Shown in pieces: positions 35,936 through 47,749 of a stretch of 64,000 nucleotides of DNA. Both the position numbers and the translations under genes were made by a program. The DNA is from Tolypeutes matacus. Taxonomy: Eukaryota; Chordata; Mammalia; Cingulata; Chlamyphoridae. Below the pieces are notes generated by a model. The model was not told the origin of the DNA. It made no database searches and saw only the letters and a program-made list of their open reading frames with translations. Location: the NCBI GenBank assembly GCA_026826555.1, contig JAKSZT010020895.1, positions 149,436 through 213,435 of the forward strand, read 5' to 3'. Position 1 is the first letter of the stretch, and each line of letters opens with the position of its first letter.

Positions 35936-36265
35936 GTTTTGTTTAATTTCATTTTGTGCCAATGGGTTTTTTAGAATTTTATTTATTTTTGCGTTTCTGC
36001 ATGTAGTTTGGATGGTTCTAAGAATTTGCCCATTTCATCTAGTTTATCTATTTTGTTGGTGTTATAAATAGTTATAAATAGTTTCCTCTTTTAATCTTCC
36101 TTATTTCTGTGGAGTCAGTTGTAATGACCCATATTTTGTTTCTGATTTTAGTTATTTACTTCCTCTCTGTTTTTTTTTCCTTGTATATCTAAAGGTTTAT
36201 TGATGTTATTAATCTGTTCAAAGAACCAAATTTTGGTTTTCTTTATTCTCTCAGTTTTTTTTTCT

Positions 36266-36355
36266 TTTTTTTGGAGGTACAATGGCCTGGGTACTGAACG
36301 TAAGACATCCTATGTGGGAAGCCAGCCTTCAACCACTGAGTCACATCAGCTTTCC
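36266..36355 (-). mobile_element. DAS-like SINE, unit 1 of a pair
   Basis: On the minus strand: 'ggaaagctgatgtgactcag' head, a B-box-like 'cataggatgtcttacgttca' stretch and a purine-rich end. The tRNA part is recognisable but diverged. A second unit in the same orientation follows at 36370-36475. Confidence 0.65.
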
Positions 36356-36369
36356 TGAGTTAGTTTTTT

Positions 36370-36475
36370 CCTCTGTGTTGCTTGTTGTTTGTTTTTGCTT
36401 TTTCAGAAGGAACCCTGACCTCCCATGTGAGAGCCAGGCACTAAACTGCTTGAGCCACATATGCTCGTTCACTGT
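36370..36475 (-). mobile_element. DAS-like SINE, unit 2 of a pair
   Basis: On the minus strand: 'cgagcatatgtggctcaagc' head with A box, then 'tgggaggtcagggttcctt' B-box region, then an A-rich part with (aaac) runs. It is the better preserved of the two adjacent units. Both interrupt the old antisense L1. Confidence 0.7.
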
Positions 36476-36489
36476 GTCTCTATTGTTTT

Positions 36490-36920
36490 TTTTTAAACAA
36501 ATGAATTTTATTGATACATATTAATAAAGAATACATTTCATCCCAAGTGTACAAACAATAGTATTTCATGTAATCATATAGTTGAGCATTCATCACTTCA
36601 ATCATTATTACAGCATGTTCATTCTTTCAGTAATAATAATAAACAACAAACAAACAAGAAAATTCCTTACCTCTCAGTCTTTGTATGCTTCCCGCACTGT
36701 ACATAGCTGTTGTTTCTGCTATTTGATCCAAAGTGTAATAATCAATGGCTTTTAGTATAATCACAATGTTTGTGCATTCATTATCTCAAAAACTTTAGAA
36801 CAATTTCATTTTTCCAAAAAGAAAGACTCCACACCCCTTGGCATTCCTTTCTCAGATCTACATAACCACTAATCTCATTTCATCTTTATAAATTGCTTTA
36901 TATTTATAATTCATATAAAT
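36490..36920 (-). repeat. 3' end of an L1-type repeat, antisense
   Basis: It begins with a T-rich stretch and 'gaattttattgatacatatt', and continues with blocks 'agcattcatcacttcaatca', 'attattacagcatgttcatt' and 'tttcatttttccaaaaagaa'. The layout fits the antisense 3' UTR end of a retroposon inserted in the L1 around it. No second copy occurs in the window, so the family is open. Confidence 0.45.
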
Positions 36921-39589
36921 TGGTTTTTTTAATTCTTTATTTCATTTATCTCCCTTTTATTTTATTATGTATTTCCTTTTATTCATTTTAGATTTAGTTG
37001 CTCTTATTTTCTTCTAAAATCTCCAGTTGTGAGGTTAGGTCTCTGATTTGAGATCTTTCTTCTTTTTATTTTAAGCATCTAGGACTATAAATTTGCCTCC
37101 CACCACTGCCTTTGCTGCATCTTGTAAGATTTGGTATCTTGTATTTACATTTTCATTTGTGTCAAGACATTTTCTAATTTTCTTTGTGATTTCTTCTTTG
37201 ACCCATGTGTTGATTAACAATACACTGTTGAGTTTTCACATATTTGTGAACATTACATTCTTCCCACTGTTATTTATTTCTAGCTTTATTCCATTGTGGT
37301 TAGATAGAATATAGGATATTATTCCACTATTTTTAACTTACTTGTGCCTTGGTTTGTGACCTAATATATAATCTCAAGTAGAATGGTCCATGTGCATTAG
37401 AGAACAAAATGTGTATTTTGCCGCTGCTAGACTCAATGTACTCTACAAGTGTGTTGAAACTAATTAGTTTATAGTATCACTCAATTATCCTATTTTCTTA
37501 TTGATAGTCTTTCTAGATTTTCTACACATTTTTTAATGTGGTGCATTGAATTCTCCTACTTTTAATGTAGAACCTTTTATTTCTCCCTCAAATCTGTCAA
37601 TATTTGCTTCATATATTGTGGGGCTCTAACATTAATTTCATATATACTTTTAAGAGTTATGTCTTCTTGTGTAATTGACCACATTGTCAGCATATAGTAA
37701 CTTTCTTTGTCCCTCATAACAGTTGAGGAATTGAAGTCCATTTTATCTATTTGTTCCATCCTTTCAATTTCAGCTTTTGAATTTAATATGAGTCTCATGT
37801 AAACAGCATAAAGCTGTGTCTTGCTTTTTTAATCCATTCTACCAATCTCTGCCTTTTGACAGGAAAGTTTAATCAATTTATATTAAATTGATTAAACTCA
37901 CTAGATATAAAATTGTTGGTTGGCATTTTCTTCTTTAATCCCTTCAAATATTTTGCCTTACTGCCTTCTTGCCTCCATGGTTTCTAAAGAGAAAAATGAG
38001 ACTTAATCCTAAGGGACTCCCATATACATAACACTTGGCTTTTCTATTGCATCTTTCAGAACACTTTTATTGTATTTGGCATTCAACATTTTGACTTATA
38101 TGTGTGTGAGCATGTTTCTCTTTGTTTATCTTCTTTGGGTTTCATCAGGATTTTTGGTTGTGTATATTCCTGTCTGCTCTTAAATTTGGGATGTTTTCTG
38201 CCATTATTTGCTTCAATATTCCTTATGCCCCCCTTTTTTTTTTCCTTCTATGAGTCCAATAATGCATATATTGGTATGCGCTATGGTTTCTCACATGTAT
38301 TAGGTTCTGTACAATTTTCTAAATTATTTTTCCTTTCTGCACCTTCGTTTAAATAATTTTTAATTCTTTTACTTTGAATTCACAGATTCTTCCTTCTTTC
38401 AGTTCCAATATGGTGTTGAAATTCTCCAAGGAATTATAAATTTCAGTTATTTTGGTCTTGAAATTCAGAATTTCCATTTGTTTCCTTTTTAAAATTTTTC
38501 TCTTATTGAGATTCTTATATGGTTCATTCATTGATTTTTGTGATATCCTTTATTTTTTTCTTTGCATTTTCCTTTATATCTTTGAACATATTGAGGATGA
38601 TTTTTTAAAAGTTTTTTTCCAAATATGTCCAAAGACTTGCCTTCTTCCCTGATGGTTTCTGAAATTTTATCCTGTTCCTTTTGATGGGACATCATTTCCT
38701 GATTCTTTGTCTTTGAACTTTTTTTCTAAATACTGCAAATTAGAAAAATATTTTAAAGTGTTAATTTTGACATTTATTCTCTGAGCTGTCTGTCCCTTTC
38801 CTTGACTTTTAACAAAAATGACCAAAATAATATATAAATAATTTTTCACATTCTTCACAATTTAGCTCTGTGTTGGTTGTGTGCTCCTTTAGAATTTAGA
38901 CCTCCTATCAAGAATATTAGCCAGAGGTGAATGTGAAATGCAGATTCCTTTCTTTTCTTGCCATAGGGTTGTGCTTGCCTATGCCTTGGAAAATCTCTAA
39001 TTTATAGAGATTTTCTTTCTCACTATGAAATAGACTTTCTCGCCCTCCTAGTGCTCTACTGCATGTCATAAAGCAGGTAGTCCTTTACCCCAGACCATTT
39101 GAATTGTTTCTTATACTGCTTTAGCTGTCCTCAAGCTGCTTCTCACTGTAGTTCAAGTTCACAGAGAGCAAGTCTGAGAAGAATTTCCTAGTTTGGTGTT
39201 TCAGGTTCCATACCCATTAATGGACAGAGGCATACAAGCACCTTATTAGGCAGATAAGGGTTTCTCTGCTTCTGCAAGTACAGGGCCTGGAACCCACCAC
39301 GATAGTGCAGACTAGCTCCAACCCATGCCAAGGATTGGATTGAAGAGGGGCCAAGCAAGTGTGCCATGGGCTTCTTCTACTATTTTAAAATCTATATTTT
39401 CCTAATTTGGCTCTTGTCCAAATGCAACAACACTTCACTCTTTTTCAGAGTTTTGAGAAAGATGGCTCTGCCATATTTGCTACTGTTTCACAGAGCCTGT
39501 GGGGAAACAGCACAATGGAACATTTTATGCTGCCATCTTAGTTTGACCAAAAGCGCCCCACAGAGTTTTCAGAGGGAATAGAAAGACAT

Positions 39590-40138
39590 GGGTTGTCAAG
39601 AACTTAGATTTCCAAAAGCAATCAAATGAGCAATTATTTAGTCATTAAAGGACAAAATAATGATAAGTATTTAAGATATAAATTTGAACAAAACATAAAC
39701 TGCCATACTAATTTTAATTTAACCACAATGTATCTTTCAAATAAATATCTTGATTCATTTTGTTCAGTAAAACTCTAGAAGACCTAAGGTACTGGTAGAC
39801 TTTTAGAGATTACCTCATAAAATGTTATGATACATGTGATTATGACTCTATATGGCCCTCCTAATGTAGGCATTCTTTATTTTAAATTGTGTACATGATT
39901 AAATCTTGCTTACATATTTGTTTGTCAATATTTATTCCAATCTTTGTATGCAAATATTGATATATTCATTCTATCAGTGAGGGGAATAGAGTGAATTATT
40001 TTATTCATTTGCTGAAAGAGGTAGAATTCTGCTGTTCTATTTCAATGCTCTGTCCACTGATATACTATCTCATGAAATGAAATTTCTTTTAGCTGTTCCC
40101 TTTGTGTTTTAGTGTGATTTAATATGGAAAGAGATATC
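39590..40138. other. intergenic DNA, nothing recognised
   Basis: AT-rich sequence between the old L1 and a SINE insertion; no open frame or repeat is supported. Confidence 0.35.
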
Positions 40139-40150
40139 AGAATCCAGTTT

Positions 40151-40361
40151 GTTTGTTTGTTTAGGTACCTGGAGCCAGGGATTGAATTTAGGACCTCCTG
40201 TGTTTTTCTTTTCCTTTGTTTCTTTTTGTTTGTTTGTTTGTTTATTTTTCTTTTCATTTGTTTTTGCTTGTTTGGTTTTTTTCTGGTGTAACCAGGAACC
40301 TAACCTAGGACGTCCTCTGTGGGAGGTGGGCACTCAACCCTTTGAGCCACATCTGCTCCTT
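40151..40361 (-). mobile_element. DAS-like SINE with a duplicated unit and TSD
   Basis: An exact 12-bp TSD, agaatccagttt, lies at 40139-40150 and 40362-40373. Between them, on the minus strand, are a head 'aggagcagatgtggctcaaa' with A box, a B-box region near 40305-40320, an A-rich (aaac)n part, and then a second B-box-like piece ('acaggaggtcctaaattcaa', 40182-40201). The insertion therefore contains one full and one partial unit that moved together. Frames running through it (40042-40376) are artefacts. Confidence 0.8.
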
Positions 40362-40373
40362 AGAATCCAGTTT

Positions 40374-40869
40374 TAAATTAAAAAGTTGAGCTGATGCCTT
40401 TGGAAATGACATGAGTTCAACCAATAATTAAACACCCTCACCTCCCTTACATTTTGCATAGAGTGGCATCAACACATGAGCCACTACCTTGTCACAGCCT
40501 TGTGATTCAGTGCCAGGAAATAATGCATTGCCAAGAAATATTTATGAGGCTATGGTTCATTAAATCTTGAGTCAAAATATTGTTCCCATTTTCATAGTAA
40601 TATGAATAGCAATTTAATGAGTATCTTCAAATTTGTTCCATTAAATGCTAACATGAAAAATGTCACTGAAGTCATTGTAATTGTACTGAAGGGCTTCATA
40701 GATAATCTTGAACTGTAGATCAATTTATTCTTCCTATTTCTAGCTATATACTACTTTACAATGATGGGAAATTTAGCACTGGTTGTATTGGTAATTGGGG
40801 TTCCTGTGTCAATAATGCTTTGTACTATTTTCTGAGTGTTATATTTGTGTATTCCTGCTCATCCTTAGT
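40374..40869. other. intergenic DNA, nothing recognised
   Basis: No gene or repeat that I can support. The base composition is ordinary for the window. Confidence 0.3.
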
Positions 40870-41310
40870 TATTCCAAATATATTGGTAGATTTTATGTCA
40901 AAAAATAGTCATAATAAATTGTTTTACCTTAATATATTCCTTCTCCAACCCTCTTCCCTTTCATTAGGTAAATAGGAGCTTTTTGTCCTATATTATTTTC
41001 TATCTGTCTGAAGCACTTTAACATTTCTTGCAAAGAAGCTCTGTGCCTGATAAAGTCAATAAATTTTTGTCTTTGAAAATATTTTTCCTTCACTTTTGAA
41101 AATGAACTTTGATGCATAAGAAATTCTTTGTTGGTCTTTTTTTCCTTTGAACACTTTATTTCACCTTCTTGCTTGGTTTCTGAGGAGAAGTCTGCTATAA
41201 TATTAAACTTGTTCTTCTACTGTTACATTTTTAAAATCTGGTCTGTTTCAAGATTTCATTTCTGTCATTCATTTACATGTAACTTCCCTCACATATTGAT
41301 ATTTCCAGAA
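40870..41310 (-). mobile_element. old L1 or HAL1 fragment, antisense
   Basis: The antisense phrases 'aattctttgttggtcttttt' (41119), 'cacttcttgctt'-like (41163), 'ctgaggagaagtctgctata' (41183) and 'cttgcaaagaagctctgtg' (41025) are typical of ancient L1-derived repeats in mammals. It is highly diverged; the exact subfamily is not assigned. Confidence 0.55.
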
Positions 41311-41937
41311 TGAACTATGCATTTCTTTGCCCCAATTCTCACACTCTCTCTCACACCAAGTGACCAACTCCTAGTGTCTGAAATTTGCCAGGTAAATTTT
41401 CATTTTGAATATGCTGGCAAAAACACTTAATTTAAAATATATTTGATATACCAGGTTTCAAAATAATAATAGTTCATTTTTCTCAGTCTAAGTTGAGGTT
41501 GCCCTGACAATACTTTTGTTTACTGTGTGTATCCTTGATTTTATGATCTATTTAGCTACCATTAAGATCCTTTTATTTCAATGTAATTAAAACAACATGA
41601 CTGTTTTCCTTAAAATATGATGTTATATCAAGGAGTATTTAAAGAATTCTTGAAAAGCCAAAACATTCAATGTACATAAAATAAATGAAATGAAATTGAT
41701 ACTTTGATACAATGTAGGTTCAAAGTCACTCTCATATTCATACACAAAGACTAGAGTTACATTAAAAAATGAAGTCAACAATTAAGTGGATATTTGTAGA
41801 ACATAGTGCAGAATAAATATCATAGGATATTTGCCATTCAAAATATCAAGTGTGGTGGGAGAACAGTAAAGCAGCTATCAAAAAATAGCTAAAGACTCTA
41901 AATCAGGAAGAGGGCACAAGAAGGAAAACCACATTTC
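41311..41937. other. intergenic DNA, nothing recognised
   Basis: AT-rich, without open frames. It ends in the target site of the L1-tail retrocopy. Confidence 0.35.
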
Positions 41938-41951
41938 AAAAAGGAACTAGA

Positions 41952-43082
41952 GGGATTATTTCCAAGCACCAACTAGCAATGCATCTGGAAAAAGACATTG
42001 ACCAAAAGGGGGAAATTGTAAATACAAAGGAGTTTTTATGGCTAAGAGATTTCAAAGTGAGTTGGGAGGTCATTCCAGGGGTTACCCTTATGCAGGGATC
42101 TGCAGGCTCTCATTGACTGTCACAGTAACAGTACCTCAAATAGTGGAGCTCCTGAGGGCTCTAGAGACATCCAGAAACTAAGAGCAGGGCAGACAGCTCA
42201 GGAATTTGGCACCCTGTCAATCATCCTTACTTTGTAATTTATGCTTTCTAATGTAACAGAGTTAGACTCAATTATAGGTTTTCTACACATGGCTCTTCTA
42301 CTTCTTTTATTTGACCCTATAATTAACACTCTACTTGATAAATATGTGTCCCAGAGACTTAAATCTTTAATCCATCCATGTGCCAGTTGAGCTCTGAATT
42401 TCAGCAAAGTTGCAACACCTACTCTCCAGCTCATTGGACTCACTCAGGACAATTAACAAGGAGATGATGATGGACAATACCCATAACAAGCAACAGAGTG
42501 TTTACAACTTCAAGCAAGATAGTTCCATCCAACTGCACCATGGGATCTATTCTCCCTCTCAGTTAGAAGCAGAGTGGGTATCACCATCCCCAAATCCTCA
42601 CGAATGTAGAATGAATAACCAACTAAATTATACTTATTATTATTATTCTACTATACACTTATTATTCTAGCAATGGAAGAACACTTATCATTGATGTAAA
42701 GGCAATGGCCACCAGAGGTCTTGAGGGATGGGAGAAGGAAGAGTAAGTGTAATATGTGGGTATTTCAGAACATTGGAGTTGTCCTGCATGACATTGCAGT
42801 GACCAATACAGTCTACTGTATATTTGGTCATAACGTACAAAATTGTGCAGGACAGACTGTAAACTTTAATTTAAACAGTAATCCATAGTTAGTAGCAATG
42901 CTTCAATGTTTTTTCATAAATTGTAACAAATGTACCATACTAATGAGGGATGTTTTTGATGTGGGAACGTGTGGGAGTGGGAGGGAGTGGGGCATATGGG
43001 AATCCGTTATATTTTTTATGTAACATTTATGTACTCTAAAGCTCTTAATAATAAAAACATTAATTATAATAAAAAGAAATTA
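41952..43082 (+). mobile_element. L1 3' terminal module retrocopy with exact TSD
   Basis: A 1131-bp element homologous to 9418-10520 and, in antisense, to 18905-19655. It is flanked by the exact 14-bp duplication aaaaaggaactaga at 41938-41951 and 43083-43096. It ends in 'tctaaagctcttaataataa' and an A-rich tail. These are the hallmarks of L1-machinery integration. The frames at 42198-42443 and 42410-42670 are chance. It shows that the module can integrate without any L1 coding region, either as a 5'-truncated L1 or as a non-autonomous element. Confidence 0.85.
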
Positions 43083-43096
43083 AAAAAGGAACTAGA

Positions 43097-43535
43097 AATA
43101 TTGATATAATGAAATTTCATATATTAGATAAAATGTTAATATTTAATATATTATTAATATATTATTCTAAAAAATTCTGGTCAAAATACATTATATTTCT
43201 TATGCAAATTTTATTAAACTGAATTGATGCAAAGTATTGAGTTAGACATGAACTAACATTATAGAATCTTGTTTGTACTATTCCATTTGTCTGAGCCTAA
43301 TTTCCTTCAAGTATTTTTATGACTCTACTACTTTCAGATGTCTCAAATGTGACTTTAGCCTTGAAGAATTTTCCATTAATTATTTTTAAGAGAGCTACTG
43401 TCTCTGGGGGCCCTCTCCACTTATATTTTCCTCCATAGCAGTTATCACCATCCATATACATGGACTTGGTTGATTATCACCCCCTACACTATGTATAGAA
43501 TGTCACTCTTGTTAGATAGATCTCTGTGAACGTCT
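43097..43535. other. intergenic DNA, mostly unassigned
   Basis: AT-rich up to 43240, then of mixed composition. The part from about 43400 may belong to an old mammalian repeat that continues into the L2 fragment, but I cannot name it. Confidence 0.3.
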
Positions 43536-43539
43536 TCAA

Positions 43540-43910
43540 ATTGCAGGGCCAGTCTCCTGCTATGGCCTTTGTACTGGTGTTCCCCTGTTTGGAACACTTT
43601 TCTCCTGTAAATGTGTATGACTTATCATCATTGAAGTCAGCCCTGATCTCACTAGTCCAGATTGTTTTGTTATACCCTTGGCTCCATATATCTCACCTTC
43701 TAGTTTGTCTTACATTTTCTCTTTTGTTAAAGCTACTTTTCACATTCTACCATGACATATAACTTACTTCTGTATATTTCTCTGTATCTCCCAGATAAAA
43801 TGTCAGTCCCAAGAGGAAAAAGACGTTTATTCTTTGCTATGCTGTTCATGTATTCATATCAAGCACATTGTAGATATTCAACAATATGTTTACTGAATAA
43901 ATGAATAAAA
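43540..43910 (+). mobile_element. L2 LINE 3' fragment
   Basis: It follows the L2 3' end in order: 'cctgtttggaacacttttct' (43585), 'gaagtcagccctgatctca' (43634), 'tctgtatctcccagataaaa' (43781), 'tcagtcccaagagga' and the 3' 'gtagatattcaac', 'tactgaataaatgaat'. L2 is an ancient LINE. The frame at 43526-43762 lies inside it and is not a gene. Confidence 0.75.
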
Positions 43911-45347
43911 TGAAGTGGAATAATTAGCAAAACACATCTATGTCTTAATAATCCTGTAGTAAAACAGCTTTCACAAACTTATAAATTCTGAATAATATAT
44001 TTCATAATAACAAATTTGCCTAACAACATTGCAAGCTTTTTTCCCAGAATATGAGTCAATATAAAATTTATTACAATTAATTAATAAATTTCAATAAGTT
44101 TTCAATCTTAAACTAAATGAGGTACATTATATGACAGAATAAAATATATTTAAATTAATATTCAAAATATAAAAATTGCAATAAATTTGAAAATTCAAAA
44201 TAAATAAAACTAAAAGAACAAGCTTAATTAATTCTGATGAAATAAGAATTAAAATATTTAACTCTAGAACCTTTATATAATGACTCAATATGAATAATGC
44301 ATAGTACTGCATGTGAAATAAATAGGTATTCAGATGATTAATGGAAACATTAAATTTTCACATCCTTATACAGGTAACAAAAAACAGAAATAATAATACA
44401 TTATCTCTAGCTGCTACAATAAAATGAATGAATATAACCTAAAAATGTAGGAGAAATAATATTATAAAACTAGAATAACAATGAGTTAGCAGCAAATAAA
44501 ATTGAATAACATTTATCAAAAAGGAAAGATAAGGCACATTCTCAATTAGCCAAAAAAAAAAAAAAAGTGATAATAATCTTAACAAGGAAAAAAGAGAATG
44601 ATAACAAATATATGGGGAAAATATAATGAGCTAGATGATCAAACTTTACCATCTTTGACATCAGAAGATATTTCAAATATTTGGTCAACTTTTGGCTTCT
44701 GCCATGACATTGTAGGAGATACTAGAATTTCCCTGCCAACATAAACAACTCTAAACCTGTACAAAATGCACATGAAAACTGTAGTTATTAGAAATAGACT
44801 GTATGTTATCAATTTGCTATCCATGAGATAATAGAAATATATGATAAGGGCTTCATATTAAGCTTTTCTTTCTGTACTAATTGATGACTAGAAAGATACA
44901 GAGTACAAGTAGAGGATAGGGACTTTACAGAGCTAAGGAGGAAGATATTGGTGTTTCCAGCAACTGAAGTTCCAGTGTAAAAAATAAGGAGATGAAAATA
45001 CCTCAATTATTGCCCTTGGATTCACTGTAGGTCCTCTGTTGAACATTGATCTGCACATATGGAGATGGAGATGGAGACTCAGTAGGCCAAGGGAGGCTAC
45101 TATATGGCTGAGAGCAGTACATAAATATCAGAGGTCATGAAGGACTGGGAGAAATTGGGTTATGGCAACCAGTAGGATGAATATCTTTGATTAACTCAGG
45201 CATGAAGTTAAGGTGGGAAAAAAAAACCACACGTTCCAAGTAAGGAAAATACCCGAGGTGAATATCATGCTCTAAGACCGGAGACAAAATGAAAAGGATT
45301 TTCCTTAACACATAATAATATAAAGTCTGAAAGGTTCAAAAGACTTT
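43911..45347. other. AT-rich intergenic DNA
   Basis: No gene is supported. The stretch 43920-44640 is extremely AT-rich, with an A14 run at 44552-44566. The minus-strand frames at 44127-44312, 44639-44824 and 44809-45006 show no family resemblance and no shared codon-like pattern. Confidence 0.35.
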
Positions 45348-45352
45348 GTTAT

Positions 45353-45785
45353 GGTTTTAGGGTTCTCTAGGGAACAGAATCAGCAGAAGACATCTGTAAA
45401 TAGTATGAGATTTTATAAGATTCTCTCATGCGGCCATGAAGATTCACAAGTCCAGGATCTTCAGGCAGGCTGCAAGCCAGAGGCTCCGATGAAAGTCCAA
45501 TGAAGGTGCTTGATGAGTTTCCAGGAGACGCTGGCTATCCAAAGATGAGGTGAGAAATTCTCTCTGAATGCTGAAATCTCTTCCCCTTTTAAGGCATTGA
45601 ACTGATTGGATAAAACACCACTCATTGCTGGTGGCAATCTCCCTGGTTGATCTGAGATGTAATAAGCCATCTATGCAGTAAACTAACTGATGACTAAAGG
45701 CCTTAAATGTCCTTGTATTACAGTTAGACCAGTGTTTGCTTGACTAAACAAACCGGGCTGAGTTGACACATTAGCTTAACCATCA
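45353..45785 (-). mobile_element. ERV-L type solo LTR, antisense, with TSD
   Basis: On the minus strand it starts tgatggttaag, continues with 'atgtgtcaactcagcc', 'gtttagtcaagcaaacac', 'ccttaaaaggggaagagatt' and 'gaatcttataaaatctcata' (a polyadenylation region) and ends ctagagaaccctaaaacc. The same landmarks lie in the LTR at 47155-47606, so both are one family. A 5-bp duplication, gttat, flanks it at 45348-45352 and 45786-45790, as expected for ERV-L. The internal region was lost, presumably by LTR-LTR recombination. Confidence 0.85.
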
Positions 45786-45790
45786 GTTAT

Positions 45791-47074
45791 TCATTTATTG
45801 CCTGCCAGAACAAAACTAAATATACTTAATGGAAAGATAACATAATGAAACTCTCTACAGTGTATCACTCACAAATTATCATATATTATAAAAATATATA
45901 TATAATACATAAGACAAAACAAGAAATGTGAGCCACATTAAAGAAAAAAAGTTAATAGAAACAGATTTCAAGAAGAACCCAAAGATTGCATTAAAAGACA
46001 AGGACTTTAAAACAACTTTAAGCATATATGTAATGACTTAAGGAAAGATGATCTTAATGAGGCAATATATGAGAAATCACAGCAGAACAACAACAACAAA
46101 AATACAGACTAAAATAACAATGAACTAAGTAAAAATTCTAGAAAGAAAAAGCAAAATATATGATAATGAAAAAATTTCTGAAAGGACTCAACAGCACATT
46201 GGAGGCTATTGAAGAGAGCATCAGGAAACTCAAAACCAGGTCAATAAAGGTTTTTCAAACTGAAAAGCTAAGAAATAAATAACAACAACAACCAAACATT
46301 TTAAATAAACAAGAACAGAGCCAAAGTAGGTAAAAAATCTGAACAAAAAAAAATAACTGATATTGTGTAAAATATGGAGGAAAGTAACCAACTTATAGAT
46401 ATAAGATATTCTAATTATCAAAAGAAGATAAATCCAATATGTACACGTGTGCACACACACACACATACAGAGAAGCATATCGTAAACAAGCTGCAGAAAA
46501 TGAAACTTAAAAAGAAACACATCGAAGCAGCCAGAGTAAGGCAGGGTGAACACATAAAATCATGATGGGAGAGGGATGACTGGAAGAACTTCTGGGGAGT
46601 AGGGAGCCAGGAACATATCATTTATGACTGGCTTCTCATGAGGAGCAAGAAGATTAGAAGAAAAAAATCTACGAAGTGTAAGGCAATATGAAAACTATTT
46701 CTGTCTAGTGAAAATAGGCATGAAATTAAAGTGTGACATGGAGACATTTAGGAAAAATGAAAGTTCAGAAAATTTGGTGCCAAAAGACCTGCAATACAAG
46801 AATAACTGAAGGAGTGCCCCAGCCTGAAGAAAATGGCATCAAAGAAAATTTGAAGTTACAAAAATAAATGATGTGTCCAAGTTATGGAAAATATGGGAAA
46901 TTTCTGTAAAGACAAGACAAATGTCTACACAACAAAATAAAGACATTGTATTTTCAGATTTGTAATATTCATATACATATGTACATTAAAAATACATGGA
47001 AACAATGATTAGGAAAAAATGAAATTAGAGATTTTGGGGTTCTTACATTTTATATTAAGAGGTAAAATAATATA
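45791..47074. other. intergenic DNA
   Basis: No supported gene. It contains a short (CA)n run at 46450-46464 and many A-rich stretches. The frames at 46230-46621 arise from AT-rich and CA-repeat sequence and show no protein family. Confidence 0.35.
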
Positions 47075-47154
47075 TATTTTTTATTTTATTAATTAGAGAA
47101 GTTGTAGTTTTACAGAAAAAGCATACAGAAAGTACAGAGATCACATATACTTCC
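47075..47154 (-). repeat. L1-type 3' end stub, antisense
   Basis: The start 'ttttttattttattaattag' followed by 'agttgtagttttacagaaaa' and 'catacagaaagtac' resembles the antisense 3' end at 20165-20240. It stops exactly where the ERV-L LTR begins, so the provirus probably inserted into it. I did not find the continuation beyond the provirus. Confidence 0.45.
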
Positions 47155-47606
47155 TGTGATGGTTAACATAATGTGTCAACTTGGCCAGGTAATTGTGTCC
47201 AGGTGTTTGGTCCAGCAAGCACTGGGCTAATTGTAATACAAGAGCATTTATGGACTTTGATCACCAGTGAGTTTACTGCATAGACGGCTGATTACATCTG
47301 CATCAATCAGGGAAATTGCATCTGCAATGTGTGATGCCTTTATCCAGTCAATTGAATGCCTTAAAAGGGGAAGTGATTTCAACATTCAGAGAGAATTTCC
47401 CTGCTCATCTTTGGACAGCCAACTTCTCCCAGAAACCCATCAAGGACCTTACATCGGACTTTCATCGAAGCCCCTAGTTTGCAGCCTGCCTGCGGAACCT
47501 GGACTTGTGCATCCCCAAGGTCATGTGAGAGACTCTTATAAAATCTCATATTATTGACAAATAACTCCTGTTGATTCTGTTTCTCAACAGAAACCTGACT
47601 AATACA
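47155..47606 (+). repeat. ERV-L 5' LTR
   Basis: It starts tgtgatggttaac, has 'atgtgtcaacttggccag', 'aaaaggggaagtgatttca' and 'ctcttataaaatctcatatt', and ends gaaacctgactaataca. At 452 bp it is close in length and structure to the antisense solo LTR at 45353-45785. Promoter and polyadenylation functions are expected in LTRs; no intact TATA box is clear. Confidence 0.85.
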
Positions 47607-47608
47607 AT

Positions 47609-47625
47609 TTGATACCAGAAGTGTG
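47609..47625 (+). promoter_or_regulatory. primer binding site, tRNA-Leu type
   Basis: The sequence tgataccagaagtgtgg follows the LTR end after two bases. It matches, with a few substitutions, the complement of the tRNA-Leu 3' end used by ERV-L for minus-strand priming. Its position confirms the LTR end. Confidence 0.7.
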
Positions 47626-47749
47626 GTGGTTCTTGAGGAACATAAACATGGGATATCTGAGGTTGTTCTGGGAGTTTTGTAATTAGCTCTCTACTCTAAT
47701 TGGACTGAAGGGTACTAATGACTCCCTTTCCAACAATTAAGAGGTTGCC

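Larger units (their letters stand above)
35940..39580 (-). mobile_element. old antisense L1, ORF1/5' part to ORF2
   Basis: In minus orientation: a 5' UTR-like part (39580-38870), an ORF1-like coiled-coil remnant (about 38700-37950, whose minus-strand frame at 38349-38531 is rich in Lys, Glu and Leu), endonuclease (37900-36930) and the start of the endonuclease-RT linker (36250-35940). Antisense landmarks include 'ttctttgacccatgtgttga' (37194), 'tagctttattccattgtggt' (37281), 'cccatttcatctagtttatc' (36028). SINEs (36266-36475) and another repeat end (36490-36920) interrupt it. All frames are broken. Confidence 0.7.

Noticed and set aside
46450..46464. Regularly spaced repeats as a CRISPR-like array
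   Set aside because: It is only a short (CA)n run; no spacer-repeat structure exists anywhere in this vertebrate sequence.
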